Assembly: GCF_002927635.1 (NCBI RefSeq)
Contig: NZ_PRDS01000009.1
Location: 46,046 to 110,045 of the forward strand
Length of the DNA stretch: 64,000 bases
From: Albidovulum inexpectatum
GTDB lineage: Bacteria; Pseudomonadota; Alphaproteobacteria; Rhodobacterales; Rhodobacteraceae
Reading direction: 5' to 3'
Shown here one piece after another: positions 15,958 to 22,971 of this stretch (position 1 is the first letter of the stretch; each line of letters begins with the position of its first letter). The position numbers and the translations under genes are program-made. The notes under the pieces are model-generated. The model was not told where the DNA came from. It ran no database searches and saw nothing but the letters and a program-made list of their open reading frames with translations.

Positions 15958-16236
15958 TCACATCCCCAGCGCATCGCGGTAGAGCTGGAGGACGGCCTGT
16001 TCCTCCTGCACCTCTTCGCGGCTTCTGGCGCGTTCGCGCACGATCTGGCGCATGGCCTTGGTGTCGTATCCGCGCGCCCTGGCCTCGGCCATCAGCTCCT
16101 TCTGCTGGTCGGCGATTTCCTTCTTGTCGGCCTCGAGACGCTCGTAGCGTTCGACGAACTGTCGCAGCTCGAGCGCGGTTACGCGAAAGGCCGTATCTGC
16201 CGCCTTCTCGAATTCCGTGTCGTGCCTGTATTTCAT
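15958..16236 (-). CDS. Phage-borne GapR homologue (DUF2312)
   Basis: 92 residues from ATG 16236, which has GGGGGTG upstream; ATG 16248 is an alternative. The pattern RQFVERYERLEADKKEI followed by ARGYDTKAMRQIV and a C-terminal Leu-Tyr-Arg-Asp-Ala-Leu-Gly end is the DUF2312/GapR signature. In Caulobacter GapR binds overtwisted DNA ahead of replication and transcription and stimulates type II topoisomerases. The host paralogue is at 32926-33186 in this same window. It lies between terminase and SSB genes, so it may help phage replication or manage supercoiling during late transcription. Confidence 0.9.
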   Translation of the reverse strand: MKYRHDTEFEKAADTAFRVTALELRQFVERYERLEADKKEIADQQKELMAEARARGYDTKAMRQIVRERARSREEVQEEQAVLQLYRDALGM

Positions 16237-16361
16237 CTTCACCCCCATTTTTTGCTCTCTGACGCCCGCTAGCCGCTATCGGCACCCCCTGACACCCGAA
16301 ATACGCCAAAGGCTGCTCAGCGGCCAGCATATCGGCTCCACGGGCCATTTCCTGCGCTGGA

Positions 16362-16592
16362 TCAGCATGTGATCGCCACCCATTGCCAGATCCTTTCGCC
16401 GTCCGCCGTGAAATGCCTGGTCGGCCGCTGGGCAAGCGTGCACTTGCCGGCGTGGTGCATCCTGCGCGCCGCCTCGGCGATGTTGCGCGGCAATAAGCCC
16501 GGCCTTCCCTCGTGGTAGACGATGATTTCGCGCCGTGGCGCGCTTTCGATCGCGACGATCAGGCTTTCGACTTTTGGATCCACGCGCTTCAT
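16362..16592 (-). CDS. Small phage protein of unknown function, 76 residues
   Basis: Starts at ATG 16592, nine bases after the SSB stop, in the replication operon. The sequence begins basic, has the segment IIVYHEGRPGLLPRNIAEAARRM and ends QWVAITC. A single Cys-x5-Cys-free layout gives no metal site. No family recognised. Placement beside SSB suggests a replication or nucleic-acid role but nothing stronger can be said. Confidence 0.6.
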   Translation of the reverse strand: MKRVDPKVESLIVAIESAPRREIIVYHEGRPGLLPRNIAEAARRMHHAGKCTLAQRPTRHFTADGERIWQWVAITC

Positions 16593-16601
16593 CTTGCCCT
16601 C

Positions 16602-17024
16602 TCAGAACGGGATGTCGTCGTCCATGGCCGTGCGCCGGGGCAGGTCCGTGGCTGTGTCTGGCGCGTCTGATGCGCTTGGCGTGCCGCTGAGCATGACCAT
16701 CTGCGCGCCGAAGCCCTGCAGGACGATCTCGGTCGTGTATCGGTCCTGGCCTGACTGGTCCTGCCACTTGCGGGTCTGCAGCTTGCCCTCGAGGTAGACC
16801 TTGGACCCCTTGCGCAGGTAGCGCTGCGCGACGTCGGCGAGCGGTCCGAAGATCGCCACGCTATGCCATTCGGTGCGCTCGCGGCGCTCGCCCGTGGCCT
16901 TGTCCTTCCAGGTTTCGGAGGTTGCCACGCGCAGGTTGCAGACCTTGTTGCCGTCCTGGAACGTCCGCACGTCCGGGTCCGCGCCGAGGTTTCCGACGAT
17001 GATTGCCTTGTTGACGCCAGCCAT
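16602..17024 (-). CDS. ssb: Single-stranded DNA-binding protein
   Basis: 140 residues. The OB fold starts [18 protein letters not shown] and continues with [20 protein letters not shown] and [17 protein letters not shown], the classic bacterial SSB pattern. The C-terminal tip is DDDIPF, which recruits partner proteins. The linker is shorter than in host SSBs. As a phage copy it would coat replication forks and feed the Sak4-like recombinase encoded in the early operon. Confidence 0.96.
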   Translation of the reverse strand: MAGVNKAIIVGNLGADPDVRTFQDGNKVCNLRVATSETWKDKATGERRERTEWHSVAIFGPLADVAQRYLRKGSKVYLEGKLQTRKWQDQSGQDRYTTEIVLQGFGAQMVMLSGTPSASDAPDTATDLPRRTAMDDDIPF

Positions 17025-17034
17025 GGTTCCCCCC

Positions 17035-17709
17035 TCATGCCGCCGGTTTCGTCGCCGAGACGGATGCCGCGGCCGTGGCCAGGATGCGCGCCGCGGCGGC
17101 TGCGCTGGCCCTGCGGTCTGGCCGCGCGCCTGTCTGCGGGCGTTCCGACGCCGCGCCGAGGCAGGCCTCGTGATGCGCCGCGAGCTGGGCGATGCGCGCC
17201 GCGGCGGCAGCCTCGCCGTAGAGGTCGACGAGCTCGGCGGTGTAGGCCAGCCGGGCCCGTTCGATCTGCTCCCGGTCGACCCTGCCCGATCGGATGAGCT
17301 CGACGGCGTTGCGGCCCCACAGGTCCATTTCGCTGACGGGCAGGCCTTCGCGGATGCGCCTGGCGAGGACGTCGAGCTGCCATTCTCGGGACCCGACCTC
17401 GACCTCGACGGCGGCGTCGGGCGCCTGGCGTGCCGATCTCGGCGTCTGGGACGCGGCCTCGCTGACCTCGCGCGGCGACGGCCAATGGCGCCCGTTGCCG
17501 GCGTCCTCGAGGCGGCGCTCGAAGCGTTCCCACCATTCCGCGAGTCCCGCCTGGTCGGTGGGTGCGTAGGCGACGATGCGGCGGGCGAGCGCCTCGATCT
17601 CGGCGTCGGTTGCCTGTTCGTCCTCGGCCAGGTGGCGCGGCTTTGCCCTGCGGCGCAGGAAGCTGGTCAGCCGCCCGGTGATCGCGATCTTGTGCATCTG
17701 GTTGGTCAT
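17035..17709 (-). CDS. Phage replication-region protein of unknown function
   Basis: 224 residues; the start overlaps the initiator stop by ATGA. The first 90 residues are helical and contain [26 protein letters not shown]. The last 60 are Ala-rich and basic. It lies where lambda has the helicase loader P, directly after an O-like initiator, so a loader role is a reasonable guess. No ATPase motif or clear homology was seen. Confidence 0.65.
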   Translation of the reverse strand: MTNQMHKIAITGRLTSFLRRRAKPRHLAEDEQATDAEIEALARRIVAYAPTDQAGLAEWWERFERRLEDAGNGRHWPSPREVSEAASQTPRSARQAPDAAVEVEVGSREWQLDVLARRIREGLPVSEMDLWGRNAVELIRSGRVDREQIERARLAYTAELVDLYGEAAAAARIAQLAAHHEACLGAASERPQTGARPDRRASAAAAARILATAAASVSATKPAA

Positions 17710-18653
17710 TGGAGCCTCAAGTATTTTTCGAACTCTTCGTCATCGACGCCTAGCCGCTTCTTGAGCCGCTCGAGGTATCCGTCGAAGTAATCCTTCTGCG
17801 ACTTGCCGCCGGTCCGGGTTTCCTGCTGGGCCGCGGGTTGCGGCGTTTCGATCTGGTGGTTCTTCTCGGCGGCGTAGCGGCGCATGGCGAAATCGAACGC
17901 CTTTGGGCTGGTGGGCCTGTCGTCGAAGCGCGCCTGCGTCTGCCGCACGACCTCGACGATCTCGTCGTCGGTCAGGTCGAGCTGGCGCCACTTGGCGACG
18001 TGGAGCGTTGCGGCCGGTGGCAGCCACCATGTCGGCAGCCTGCCCGATGTGAGGCCTGCGGCTGCGAGGACGCGGTCGTAGAGCTCGTCGGCCGAGGCGG
18101 TCGCGGCGGCGGGATGCGGGACCACGTTCGACCGATCAACCGGAAGCTGATCGCGCGCGCGCGCATCCCCCACCACCACCATACCATTGGTGGTTAATGG
18201 TGGTTCGGGTGCAGCTGCTGCGGGGTTTTCTGCACTCAGCTGCGGGGTTTCTTCCTTGAAAGGTGCAGCTGCTGCGGGGTTTTGCGCCGAAAAACGGTGT
18301 TTCTCCTGCGGGGTTTCGTCTTTAATCCCCGCACGCAATGCGGGGTTTTCGCCTGTAAACGGTGCATCTGGTGCGGGGTTTTGTTTTAGGTCAACGGGCA
18401 ACACGATGGTGTAGCGGTTGGTGTTGCTGCGACCGCCACCGGCCACAACGCGCACCCATCCTGCCTTCTCAAGGCGCCTCAGGATCGACTGGACACCGCG
18501 CTCCGAAAGACGCGTCTTCCTGCACAGTCCGTCTATTGATGGCCAGCACTCTCCATGCTCATTCGCGTAGTCAGCAAGTGCCACCAGCACGAACCGCTCG
18601 TTCGGCGACTCCGGCCCGCGGTCCCAGATCGCCCTGATCAGGTCGATACTCAC
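17706..18653 (-). CDS. Replication initiator with N-terminal winged helix (lambda O-like layout)
   Basis: 315 residues. The chosen start is GTG 18653, with GGAGG eight bases upstream and overlapping the RuvC-like stop (GTGA). Residues 5-90 form a winged helix: CWPSIDGLCRKTRLSERGVQSILRRLEKAGWV. Residues about 95-150 are a low-complexity linker with repeats of NPAxxAP and ETPQ that are encoded by an iteron array. The C-terminal part is helical and ends with a charged tail. Lambda O has the same layout: DNA-binding N-terminus, origin inside the gene, C-terminus that contacts the helicase loader. It may therefore start theta replication of the phage. The exact family is not recognised. Confidence 0.75.
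   Translation of the reverse strand: MSIDLIRAIWDRGPESPNERFVLVALADYANEHGECWPSIDGLCRKTRLSERGVQSILRRLEKAGWVRVVAGGGRSNTNRYTIVLPVDLKQNPAPDAPFTGENPALRAGIKDETPQEKHRFSAQNPAAAAPFKEETPQLSAENPAAAAPEPPLTTNGMVVVGDARARDQLPVDRSNVVPHPAAATASADELYDRVLAAAGLTSGRLPTWWLPPAATLHVAKWRQLDLTDDEIVEVVRQTQARFDDRPTSPKAFDFAMRRYAAEKNHQIETPQPAAQQETRTGGKSQKDYFDGYLERLKKRLGVDDEEFEKYLRLQ
18219..18382 (-). repeat. Six iterons AAACCCCGCA, probable phage replication origin
   Basis: Six exact copies of the plus-strand word TGCGGGGTTT start at 18219, 18241, 18273, 18307, 18339 and 18372. Spacings are 22, 32, 34, 32 and 33 bases, close to three helical turns. One partial inverted copy (TGCGGGGATT on the minus strand) is at 18324-18333. 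Four copies are read as Asn-Pro-Ala and two as Thr-Pro-Gln, that is in another codon phase, so the DNA word rather than the peptide is conserved. This matches an iteron origin inside the initiator gene, like the lambda origin in O. Confidence 0.8.
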
Positions 18654-19096
18654 GCCCAGCGCCTCCCATACCATGCGATGAGCGCGGCTTCCGCGCGCCC
18701 GTCGTCCTTCGCGCGCGACCATTGATGCGCGTCGTCGGGAAAGAACTCTTCCGCCCGCCTGCGCGCGGCGGCCTTGTCGGCCGGCACGTTCAGGCTTGCC
18801 TTCCACTCACGCGGCGCGACTTCCCGGATCGGGATCCCGGCCGCGAACAGCATCGCCTTCAGAGCGCCATAGCCCTCGGCGATCCGGGCGATGCTGCGGA
18901 TGCCGATATGCGGCGGGTAGAACGGCTTCTCGACCACCGCGAACGCGGCAGGCCGCGCCTGCGCCAGCGCGATCTCCAGGTCGCCCGGCGTCTGCGGCAG
19001 GTCGATCACGTCAACGCGCCACATGCCGCAGTCACCTCGGTACAGGCGGGCCATGCCGCCGTTTCGACCCGGATCAATGCCAATGATGACGGTCAT
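18650..19096 (-). CDS. RuvC-like Holliday junction resolvase
   Basis: 148 residues from ATG 19096 with GGGGG upstream. The first acidic strand is IIGIDPGRNGGMA, the second carries Glu in FAVVEKPF, and the C-terminal KDDGRAEAALIAWYG helix brings the last acidic residues. This is the RuvC family of RNase H-like nucleases. Phage versions resolve branched DNA before packaging. The stop overlaps the start of the initiator gene. Confidence 0.88.
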   Translation of the reverse strand: MTVIIGIDPGRNGGMARLYRGDCGMWRVDVIDLPQTPGDLEIALAQARPAAFAVVEKPFYPPHIGIRSIARIAEGYGALKAMLFAAGIPIREVAPREWKASLNVPADKAAARRRAEEFFPDDAHQWSRAKDDGRAEAALIAWYGRRWA

Positions 19097-19125
19097 GCGT
19101 CCCCCTTCCCGCTGCCGGAAATGCG

Positions 19126-19431
19126 CTACGGCCGAAGGGCGGCTGCGGCGTGGGCAAAGGATGTAGGCCACCCACGCCGCGTCCCGACGACCTTACCTTG
19201 AAGAACCGGCACCCCGCCGGCAGGGATCCGCCGCGACATGCGGCCGGACGTCGTATGCGCCATCGGCGCGAATTGGGCTCCCAAAAGGCCCCGGCGGGCA
19301 GACCGCACCGCCGGGGAGTCGAGGCAGGCACATCGCCCAACCAACAGGGAGGATTGCCGGGATCGCGGCCGCGCCGCCCGGCTCGACGCACCAGGGAAAC
19401 CACCACTCGTCACCCGGCCGCGCATTCTCAT
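19126..19431 (-). CDS. Doubtful coupled frame between CII-like and RuvC-like genes
   Basis: ATG 19431 overlaps the CII-like stop (ATGA) and has GGAGG seven bases upstream, the same junction type as genes around it. The 101-residue product is Arg/Ser/Gly-rich and not protein-like. A second frame (19193-19486) gives a more protein-like stretch with GDEWWFPWCVEPGG but lacks a good start. One of the two may be real, possibly with a sequencing error or frameshift. Otherwise 19097-19427 holds no gene. Confidence 0.3.
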   Translation of the reverse strand: MRMRGRVTSGGFPGASSRAARPRSRQSSLLVGRCACLDSPAVRSARRGLLGAQFAPMAHTTSGRMSRRIPAGGVPVLQGKVVGTRRGWPTSFAHAAAALRP

Positions 19432-19913
19432 TTCTGGGCCTCCAAGGCAGCCCGCGCCGCGCGCAGTGCCTCGATTGCCTCGTCAATTTCCGTGATTGCC
19501 TGGGCTCTGTCTGACAGACCGCCGCTCAAGGCTGCCCCGGTCATCGCGGCAATAGCCTCTCCTGCCTCCTTGGCAAGCGCTTTCGCGGCATCGACAGGGC
19601 TAAGGGATGATCTGCACCATTCGATGCGTCGCGCCAGAAGCTTGGTGACCGGATAGCTTCCAAGAGCGTCCTCGATCGCGACGACATCCATAACGGACCA
19701 CGACAAAGAACCTGATCTCTTGCGCGATATCGTCGCGTGGCAGGTGTTCGTGCCCCACCTTGCGGCGATCAGCTCGGCAATCGCGTCGTGGTCACCGTAG
19801 CGCTCGCACATCGCATCCATCGCGGTGTCGATGTGCAGCCTCTGAACGGGCGCGGAACGATGTTTTCCGTGCCTTTCAGCCGGTCCAGCGGGACGATCGT
19901 CTGACCATGTCAT
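19428..19913 (-). CDS. Phage CII-like regulatory protein
   Basis: 161 residues; ATG 19913 overlaps the stop of the YdaS-like gene (ATGA). The central part, AIAELIAARWGTNTCHATISRK and later GSYPVTKLLARRI, resembles the phage CII regulatory family that binds DNA and decides lysogeny. The C-terminal half is Ala/Glu-rich and helical, perhaps for oligomerisation. Position after the Cro-like gene and before replication genes is where lambda cII lies. Family assignment moderate. Confidence 0.6.
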   Translation of the reverse strand: MTWSDDRPAGPAERHGKHRSAPVQRLHIDTAMDAMCERYGDHDAIAELIAARWGTNTCHATISRKRSGSLSWSVMDVVAIEDALGSYPVTKLLARRIEWCRSSLSPVDAAKALAKEAGEAIAAMTGAALSGGLSDRAQAITEIDEAIEALRAARAALEAQK

Positions 19914-20137
19914 GCCGCGCGCTCCATCCGCCTTGCCATTTCCTGCCGAAGCTTGAACAGGTCCTCCGGCGTCACGACATGCCCTGCCCGCCGCGCGGCC
20001 TCGATGATCGCCGCGTCGTGCTTCGCCGGGATGGAGCCGCGCTGGAACCAGTGGTTGACTGTCGCTTCCGGCTTATTCAGGGCGCGAGCAAGCGCAGCTG
20101 CGCTTCCCCAAATCGATATGAGTTCCTTCTGGTTCAT
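19910..20137 (-). CDS. YdaS/Cro-like antirepressor regulator
   Basis: 75 residues from ATG 20137. The helix-turn-helix reads SAAALARALNKPEATVNHWFQRG, as in YdaS/Cro-like proteins that oppose the prophage repressor. The start is chosen over ATG 20164 because a TTGACA-N17-CATTTT promoter would begin transcription one or two bases before 20137, giving a leaderless message, while ATG 20164 would lie inside the promoter. It is divergent from the S24 repressor and shares its operator region. It heads the leftward early operon. Confidence 0.82.
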   Translation of the reverse strand: MNQKELISIWGSAAALARALNKPEATVNHWFQRGSIPAKHDAAIIEAARRAGHVVTPEDLFKLRQEMARRMERAA

Positions 20138-20155
20138 GCGGTGCAAAATGGATTG
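20138..20155 (+). promoter_or_regulatory. Operator copy 1 (GCGGTGCAAAATGGATTG)
   Basis: One of four copies of the word GCGGTGC-N4-GGATTG. It touches the start codon of the Cro-like gene and covers its -10 region. It forms an inverted pair with copy 2, centres 33 bases apart, so binding there would repress the leftward promoter. Confidence 0.75.
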
Positions 20156-20173
20156 CTTTAGCATTCATGTCAA
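20145..20173 (-). promoter_or_regulatory. Leftward early promoter, leaderless start
   Basis: On the minus strand TTGACA (20173-20168), a 17-base spacer and CATTTT (20150-20145). Transcription should begin near 20138-20139, next to ATG 20137, so the Cro-like message would have almost no leader. The promoter lies between and within two operator copies. Confidence 0.7.
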
Positions 20174-20188
20174 TCCCTTTCGCACCGC
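20171..20188 (-). promoter_or_regulatory. Operator copy 2 (inverted)
   Basis: On the minus strand GCGGTGCGAAAGGGATTG, matching copy 1 at 15 of 18 positions but in opposite orientation. It overlaps the -35 box of the leftward promoter and lies 10 bases before the repressor start, so it can serve both divergent genes. Confidence 0.75.
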
Positions 20189-20198
20189 ACAAGGCGTT

Positions 20199-20795
20199 AT
20201 GAGTTCAGCCATGGAGCCAAGTGAACGACTACGTTTAGCCAGAGAAAGAGCTGGCTATGAAACAGCCGCCGACGCAGCGCGCCGGTTCGGTTGGCAAATT
20301 GTAACCTATAGACACCACGAGAACGGGACACGTGGGTTCAGGAGACCAGACGCCATAAAGTACGCCCGCGCCTTCCGCGTTTCGCCGGAATGGATACTGT
20401 TTGGCACGGGCGGGCCGGAGAAGAAGGCAGTCCCGCTGGTCGGCTATGTCGGTGCGGGTGCGGAAGTGTTCACGCTGGATGACGGAACGGGTGCCCTGGA
20501 CGAGATTGATCCGCCGCCGGGGATCGGGCCCGATGCGGTTGCCGTCAGGGTCAGGGGCGACAGCATGTGGCCCCGGTACATGGACGGTGACGTGCTGATC
20601 TACGACCGGCACGCGCCGCTGGATCGGATCGACGGCCGCGAATGCGTGGTTGGGCTTCCCGACGGGCGCCGCTTCGTCAAGATCGTCCGCAAGAACCCTG
20701 ACGGGACGTTCACGCTGGAAAGCTGGAACGCGCCGCCGATCCACAACGTTAAGCTGGACTGGGCGGCAGAAATCGCCTGGGTCAAGCGCGCATGA
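20199..20795 (+). CDS. CI-like repressor with S24 autoprotease domain
   Basis: 198 residues from ATG 20199 (ATG 20211 also possible). Residues 5-70 form an XRE-type helix-turn-helix (ERAGYETAADAARRFGW, then EWILFG). The C-terminal half is a LexA/S24 domain with a likely cleavage bond Ala86-Gly87 in YVGAGAEV, catalytic Ser122 in GDSMWPRY and Lys161. RecA filaments would trigger self-cleavage and induce the prophage. It is divergent from the Cro-like gene and should bind the four operator copies. All catalytic parts are present, so the prophage is probably SOS-inducible. Confidence 0.93.
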   Translation: MSSAMEPSERLRLARERAGYETAADAARRFGWQIVTYRHHENGTRGFRRPDAIKYARAFRVSPEWILFGTGGPEKKAVPLVGYVGAGAEVFTLDDGTGALDEIDPPPGIGPDAVAVRVRGDSMWPRYMDGDVLIYDRHAPLDRIDGRECVVGLPDGRRFVKIVRKNPDGTFTLESWNAPPIHNVKLDWAAEIAWVKRA

Positions 20796-20902
20796 GCGGC
20801 CACGCCATGCGGTGGGGCGCCGGTGGGGTTGATGATGTGGTTGCATTCTGGGCTGATTTGACGCTGCCGGGATCCCGTTCGACGGTGCATCTATTGCCGC
20901 AA

Positions 20903-21829
20903 TTACAGAAGCCTCATCTGCTTTGGACCCGGGACATGCTTGATAACCCGGATGATGCGCGTGCCAAGTTTCTTGATCTCGGATCCGATCTCCTGCTCCT
21001 CCCGCAGGCGCACGAGGATCTTGTCGGCGGCGGAAAACGCAACGTCACCGTTCTCGACCTTCGTCAGAAAGTCCTCGTCCTCAATGGTGGCCGTAAATGT
21101 GTTCTCACCGTCGGTGAAGCGCCACTTGTAGCCGCCCTTGAAATGCGTGCTGACCAGCTCTAGCCACACCTCGCGTTCGGTGGTCACTATTTCCGGTTCG
21201 GCACCTTCCAGTGCCGGAAGGCGCAAGGACAGGGCATCCGAACGGGGTAACGACCAGATTTTCTTGCCATCGTTGCCGACTGCGAAAGTTTCATCAATTC
21301 CCTCGGTTGCGCTGACCCGCTCTCCCAGATCAGCAACCCGCTCGCGGAAGGCATGATCCTCGATCAGCTTCGCCGCTGGCAGCGAAAGGTGGATCTTCGC
21401 CCCGTCGACCTCGATGGTGATGGAACCATCGCCATGTCGTTCGGTGGCATCCGGCCTGCGCCCGCGCAGACGCCTGATCACCTCGAAAAGGCCAACAGCG
21501 CCGCCGCAAACGGCGCCGGACTTGAGAATGAGATCAAGCAGCGCATTGGCGGCTGTTATGCGGCCGGGATTGTCGGCGACAGAATCGAGCAGACCAAGAA
21601 GCTGATCCATGACGCCAACATCGACGGCCAGCTGCACGAGAAAACTGCCCGGGGCTGTCGCCTTGACGGCGACACGGGTCGTGGCGCGATCCCCGTTCAA
21701 TGCGGCACTGGCCGCCTTGAAAACTTCCGCCCAAGCCACAAGCAGGGGCGCCAGATCGGCAACCTCCATTTCGCCTTGGGCGGCGGCCCCCTCGAAGCCG
21801 ATCGTGACCTGCGCCTTGCTCATGCTCAT
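20903..21829 (-). CDS. Uncharacterised protein in immunity region, 308 residues
   Basis: Convergent to the repressor gene and divergent from the rightward early operon. AGGAGCGAG precedes ATG 21829. The N-terminal 110 residues contain VTIGFEGAAAQGEMEVADLAPLL and a helical region with MDQLLGLLDSVADNP. The middle has a short hydrophobic stretch near GAVCGGAVGLFEVI and a basic loop. The C-terminal half is beta-rich with FTDGENTFTATIEDEDFL. I do not recognise a characterised family; similar proteins of unknown function exist in bacterial genomes. Its place and strand suggest expression in the lysogen, so a superinfection or defence role is possible but unproven. Confidence 0.75.
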   Translation of the reverse strand: MSMSKAQVTIGFEGAAAQGEMEVADLAPLLVAWAEVFKAASAALNGDRATTRVAVKATAPGSFLVQLAVDVGVMDQLLGLLDSVADNPGRITAANALLDLILKSGAVCGGAVGLFEVIRRLRGRRPDATERHGDGSITIEVDGAKIHLSLPAAKLIEDHAFRERVADLGERVSATEGIDETFAVGNDGKKIWSLPRSDALSLRLPALEGAEPEIVTTEREVWLELVSTHFKGGYKWRFTDGENTFTATIEDEDFLTKVENGDVAFSAADKILVRLREEQEIGSEIKKLGTRIIRVIKHVPGPKQMRLL

Positions 21830-21939
21830 CTCGCTCCTGGGTTCAGGCGCGAATTAATCACAACTCGCGCGTCGGCCGCAATCCTACCCTGACCCGAACG
21901 CCGCGATTCGTGGCGCGGCGTCTGGGCGGGCACTAATGC

Positions 21940-21957
21940 GCGGTGCATTTTGGATTG
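21940..21957 (+). promoter_or_regulatory. Operator copy 3 (GCGGTGCATTTTGGATTG)
   Basis: Direct repeat of copy 4, exactly 30 bases apart. It overlaps the first three bases of the TTGACA box of the rightward promoter, so repressor binding would block it. Confidence 0.75.
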
Positions 21958-21983
21958 ACATGACACCACGCGGTGCATTATGG
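21955..21983 (+). promoter_or_regulatory. Rightward early promoter
   Basis: TTGACA at 21955-21960, then CATTAT at 21976-21981 (15-base spacer) or TTATGG at 21978-21983 (17-base spacer). It lies between and across operator copies 3 and 4 and faces the early operon whose first gene starts at 22049. Confidence 0.65.
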
Positions 21984-21987
21984 ATTG
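21970..21987 (+). promoter_or_regulatory. Operator copy 4 (GCGGTGCATTATGGATTG)
   Basis: Differs from copy 3 at one position. It covers the -10 region of the rightward promoter. Together copies 3 and 4 form the rightward operator, in direct orientation, unlike the inverted pair at the repressor-cro junction. Confidence 0.75.
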
Positions 21988-22048
21988 CCTATGGCCGCCG
22001 AAGAAGCACCAGCCGATCGCGGCCATGAAGCAACCATGGGAGGCAATC

Positions 22049-22333
22049 ATGACCGCCACCGTTACCTATATCCGCGACAGGGCGTTCCTGGAGCTGGTCC
22101 GCGCCCGCCAGATCGCGCGCGACCCGGACGCAGCCCAGGGCTGGGAGATCGCAGCAGCGATCAACGTCCTGCGGCGCAGCGCCGACATCATCGACCACCG
22201 CGACGCCGACCGGCTCGAACGGCTGGCGCGTGAGGGCGGATCGGCCGCGAACGGCATCCGCGCCGAGATCGCCGCAGCCATGGCACGGACCCGGGTCCGC
22301 GTTCGCCAGATCATCAGCGACGGGGCGGCATGA
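22049..22333 (+). CDS. Early phage protein of unknown function, 94 residues
   Basis: ATG 22049 has GGGAGG upstream; this is the first gene of the rightward operon. The protein is mostly helical with many Arg and Ala residues (AAAINVLRRSADIIDHRDADRL). No family recognised. The stop overlaps the start of a 20-codon frame. Confidence 0.65.
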   Translation: MTATVTYIRDRAFLELVRARQIARDPDAAQGWEIAAAINVLRRSADIIDHRDADRLERLAREGGSAANGIRAEIAAAMARTRVRVRQIISDGAA

Positions 22334-22392
22334 TGTTGGGTCCGATCAATCAGAACGTCATCAAGCCGAAGAAGGGGCAGCGCGATGAATAA
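22330..22392 (+). CDS. Possible 20-residue coupled peptide
   Basis: ATG 22330 overlaps the previous stop (ATGA) and its TAA at 22390-22392 overlaps the next gene start at 22385. The peptide is basic at its end (VIKPKKGQRDE). Without it the gap would be 51 bases. It could be only a translation bridge between neighbours. Confidence 0.35.
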   Translation: MMLGPINQNVIKPKKGQRDE

Positions 22393-22738
22393 CGCAGAAT
22401 GGATCGACAGCCTGCGCGACAGGCGGGGCATCGACCTCACGATCGGCGACTGCGCCGAGATCGAGAAGATGCTGGCCAATGGCGACCTGCGCCACGTTGA
22501 CGGCGCGTTCGTCACGGCGCTGGCCGACCTCGCGGACCTCGGTCGCGCCGAATATCGCGGCGCCACGATCAAGCGCGAGCGCAGCGATGCCTACCGGGTG
22601 TCGTTCGACGGCGACGAATGGGTCGAGGACAGCGCGATCGCCACCCTCTTCGCCATTGAGGAACGCATGCGCCGCGAACGACTGACCGTCATTTCTTCCG
22701 GCACGCTGTCTGCGCTGCGCGCGAAAGGGGGCGTGTGA
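22385..22738 (+). CDS. Early phage protein of unknown function, 117 residues
   Basis: ATG 22385 has GGGGCAG upstream. The acidic protein has an N-terminal helical part (TIGDCAEIEKMLANGDLRHV) and a beta part (GATIKRERSDAYRVSFDGDEWV). Its stop overlaps the next start (ATGA-type coupling at 22735). No family recognised. Confidence 0.65.
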   Translation: MNNAEWIDSLRDRRGIDLTIGDCAEIEKMLANGDLRHVDGAFVTALADLADLGRAEYRGATIKRERSDAYRVSFDGDEWVEDSAIATLFAIEERMRRERLTVISSGTLSALRAKGGV

Positions 22739-22971
22739 TGGCCACGGGAACCTGGAACGGCGCAGAGCTGACCGTGCGGTTCAGCGCCCCGATGATGCGG
22801 TGCGACTACGCGGTCCCGCGCTCGCCCACATGGTGGGAGCCTGACATGGGGCGCGTCCAGATCGACGGCGTCGAGATACTCGGCGTTCCGGTCGATCCGC
22901 GCGATCTGCCCGCCGACGTTCGCAAGGCATTGGCCGAGCTGGCCTACGATGTGGAGTTCTCCGATGATTGA
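22735..22971 (+). CDS. Early phage protein of unknown function, 78 residues
   Basis: Starts inside the stop region of the previous gene. The protein has two Met in a row at the start, a beta-rich centre with MGRVQIDGVEILGVPVD and an acidic helical end. The stop overlaps the exonuclease start at 22964. It may be a small partner of the recombination genes that follow. Function unknown. Confidence 0.6.
   Translation: MMATGTWNGAELTVRFSAPMMRCDYAVPRSPTWWEPDMGRVQIDGVEILGVPVDPRDLPADVRKALAELAYDVEFSDD

Noticed and set aside
18219..18382. Regular repeats that could look like a CRISPR array
   Set aside because: The repeat unit is only 10-11 bases, lies inside an open coding frame and the intervals are coding; no cas genes are near.
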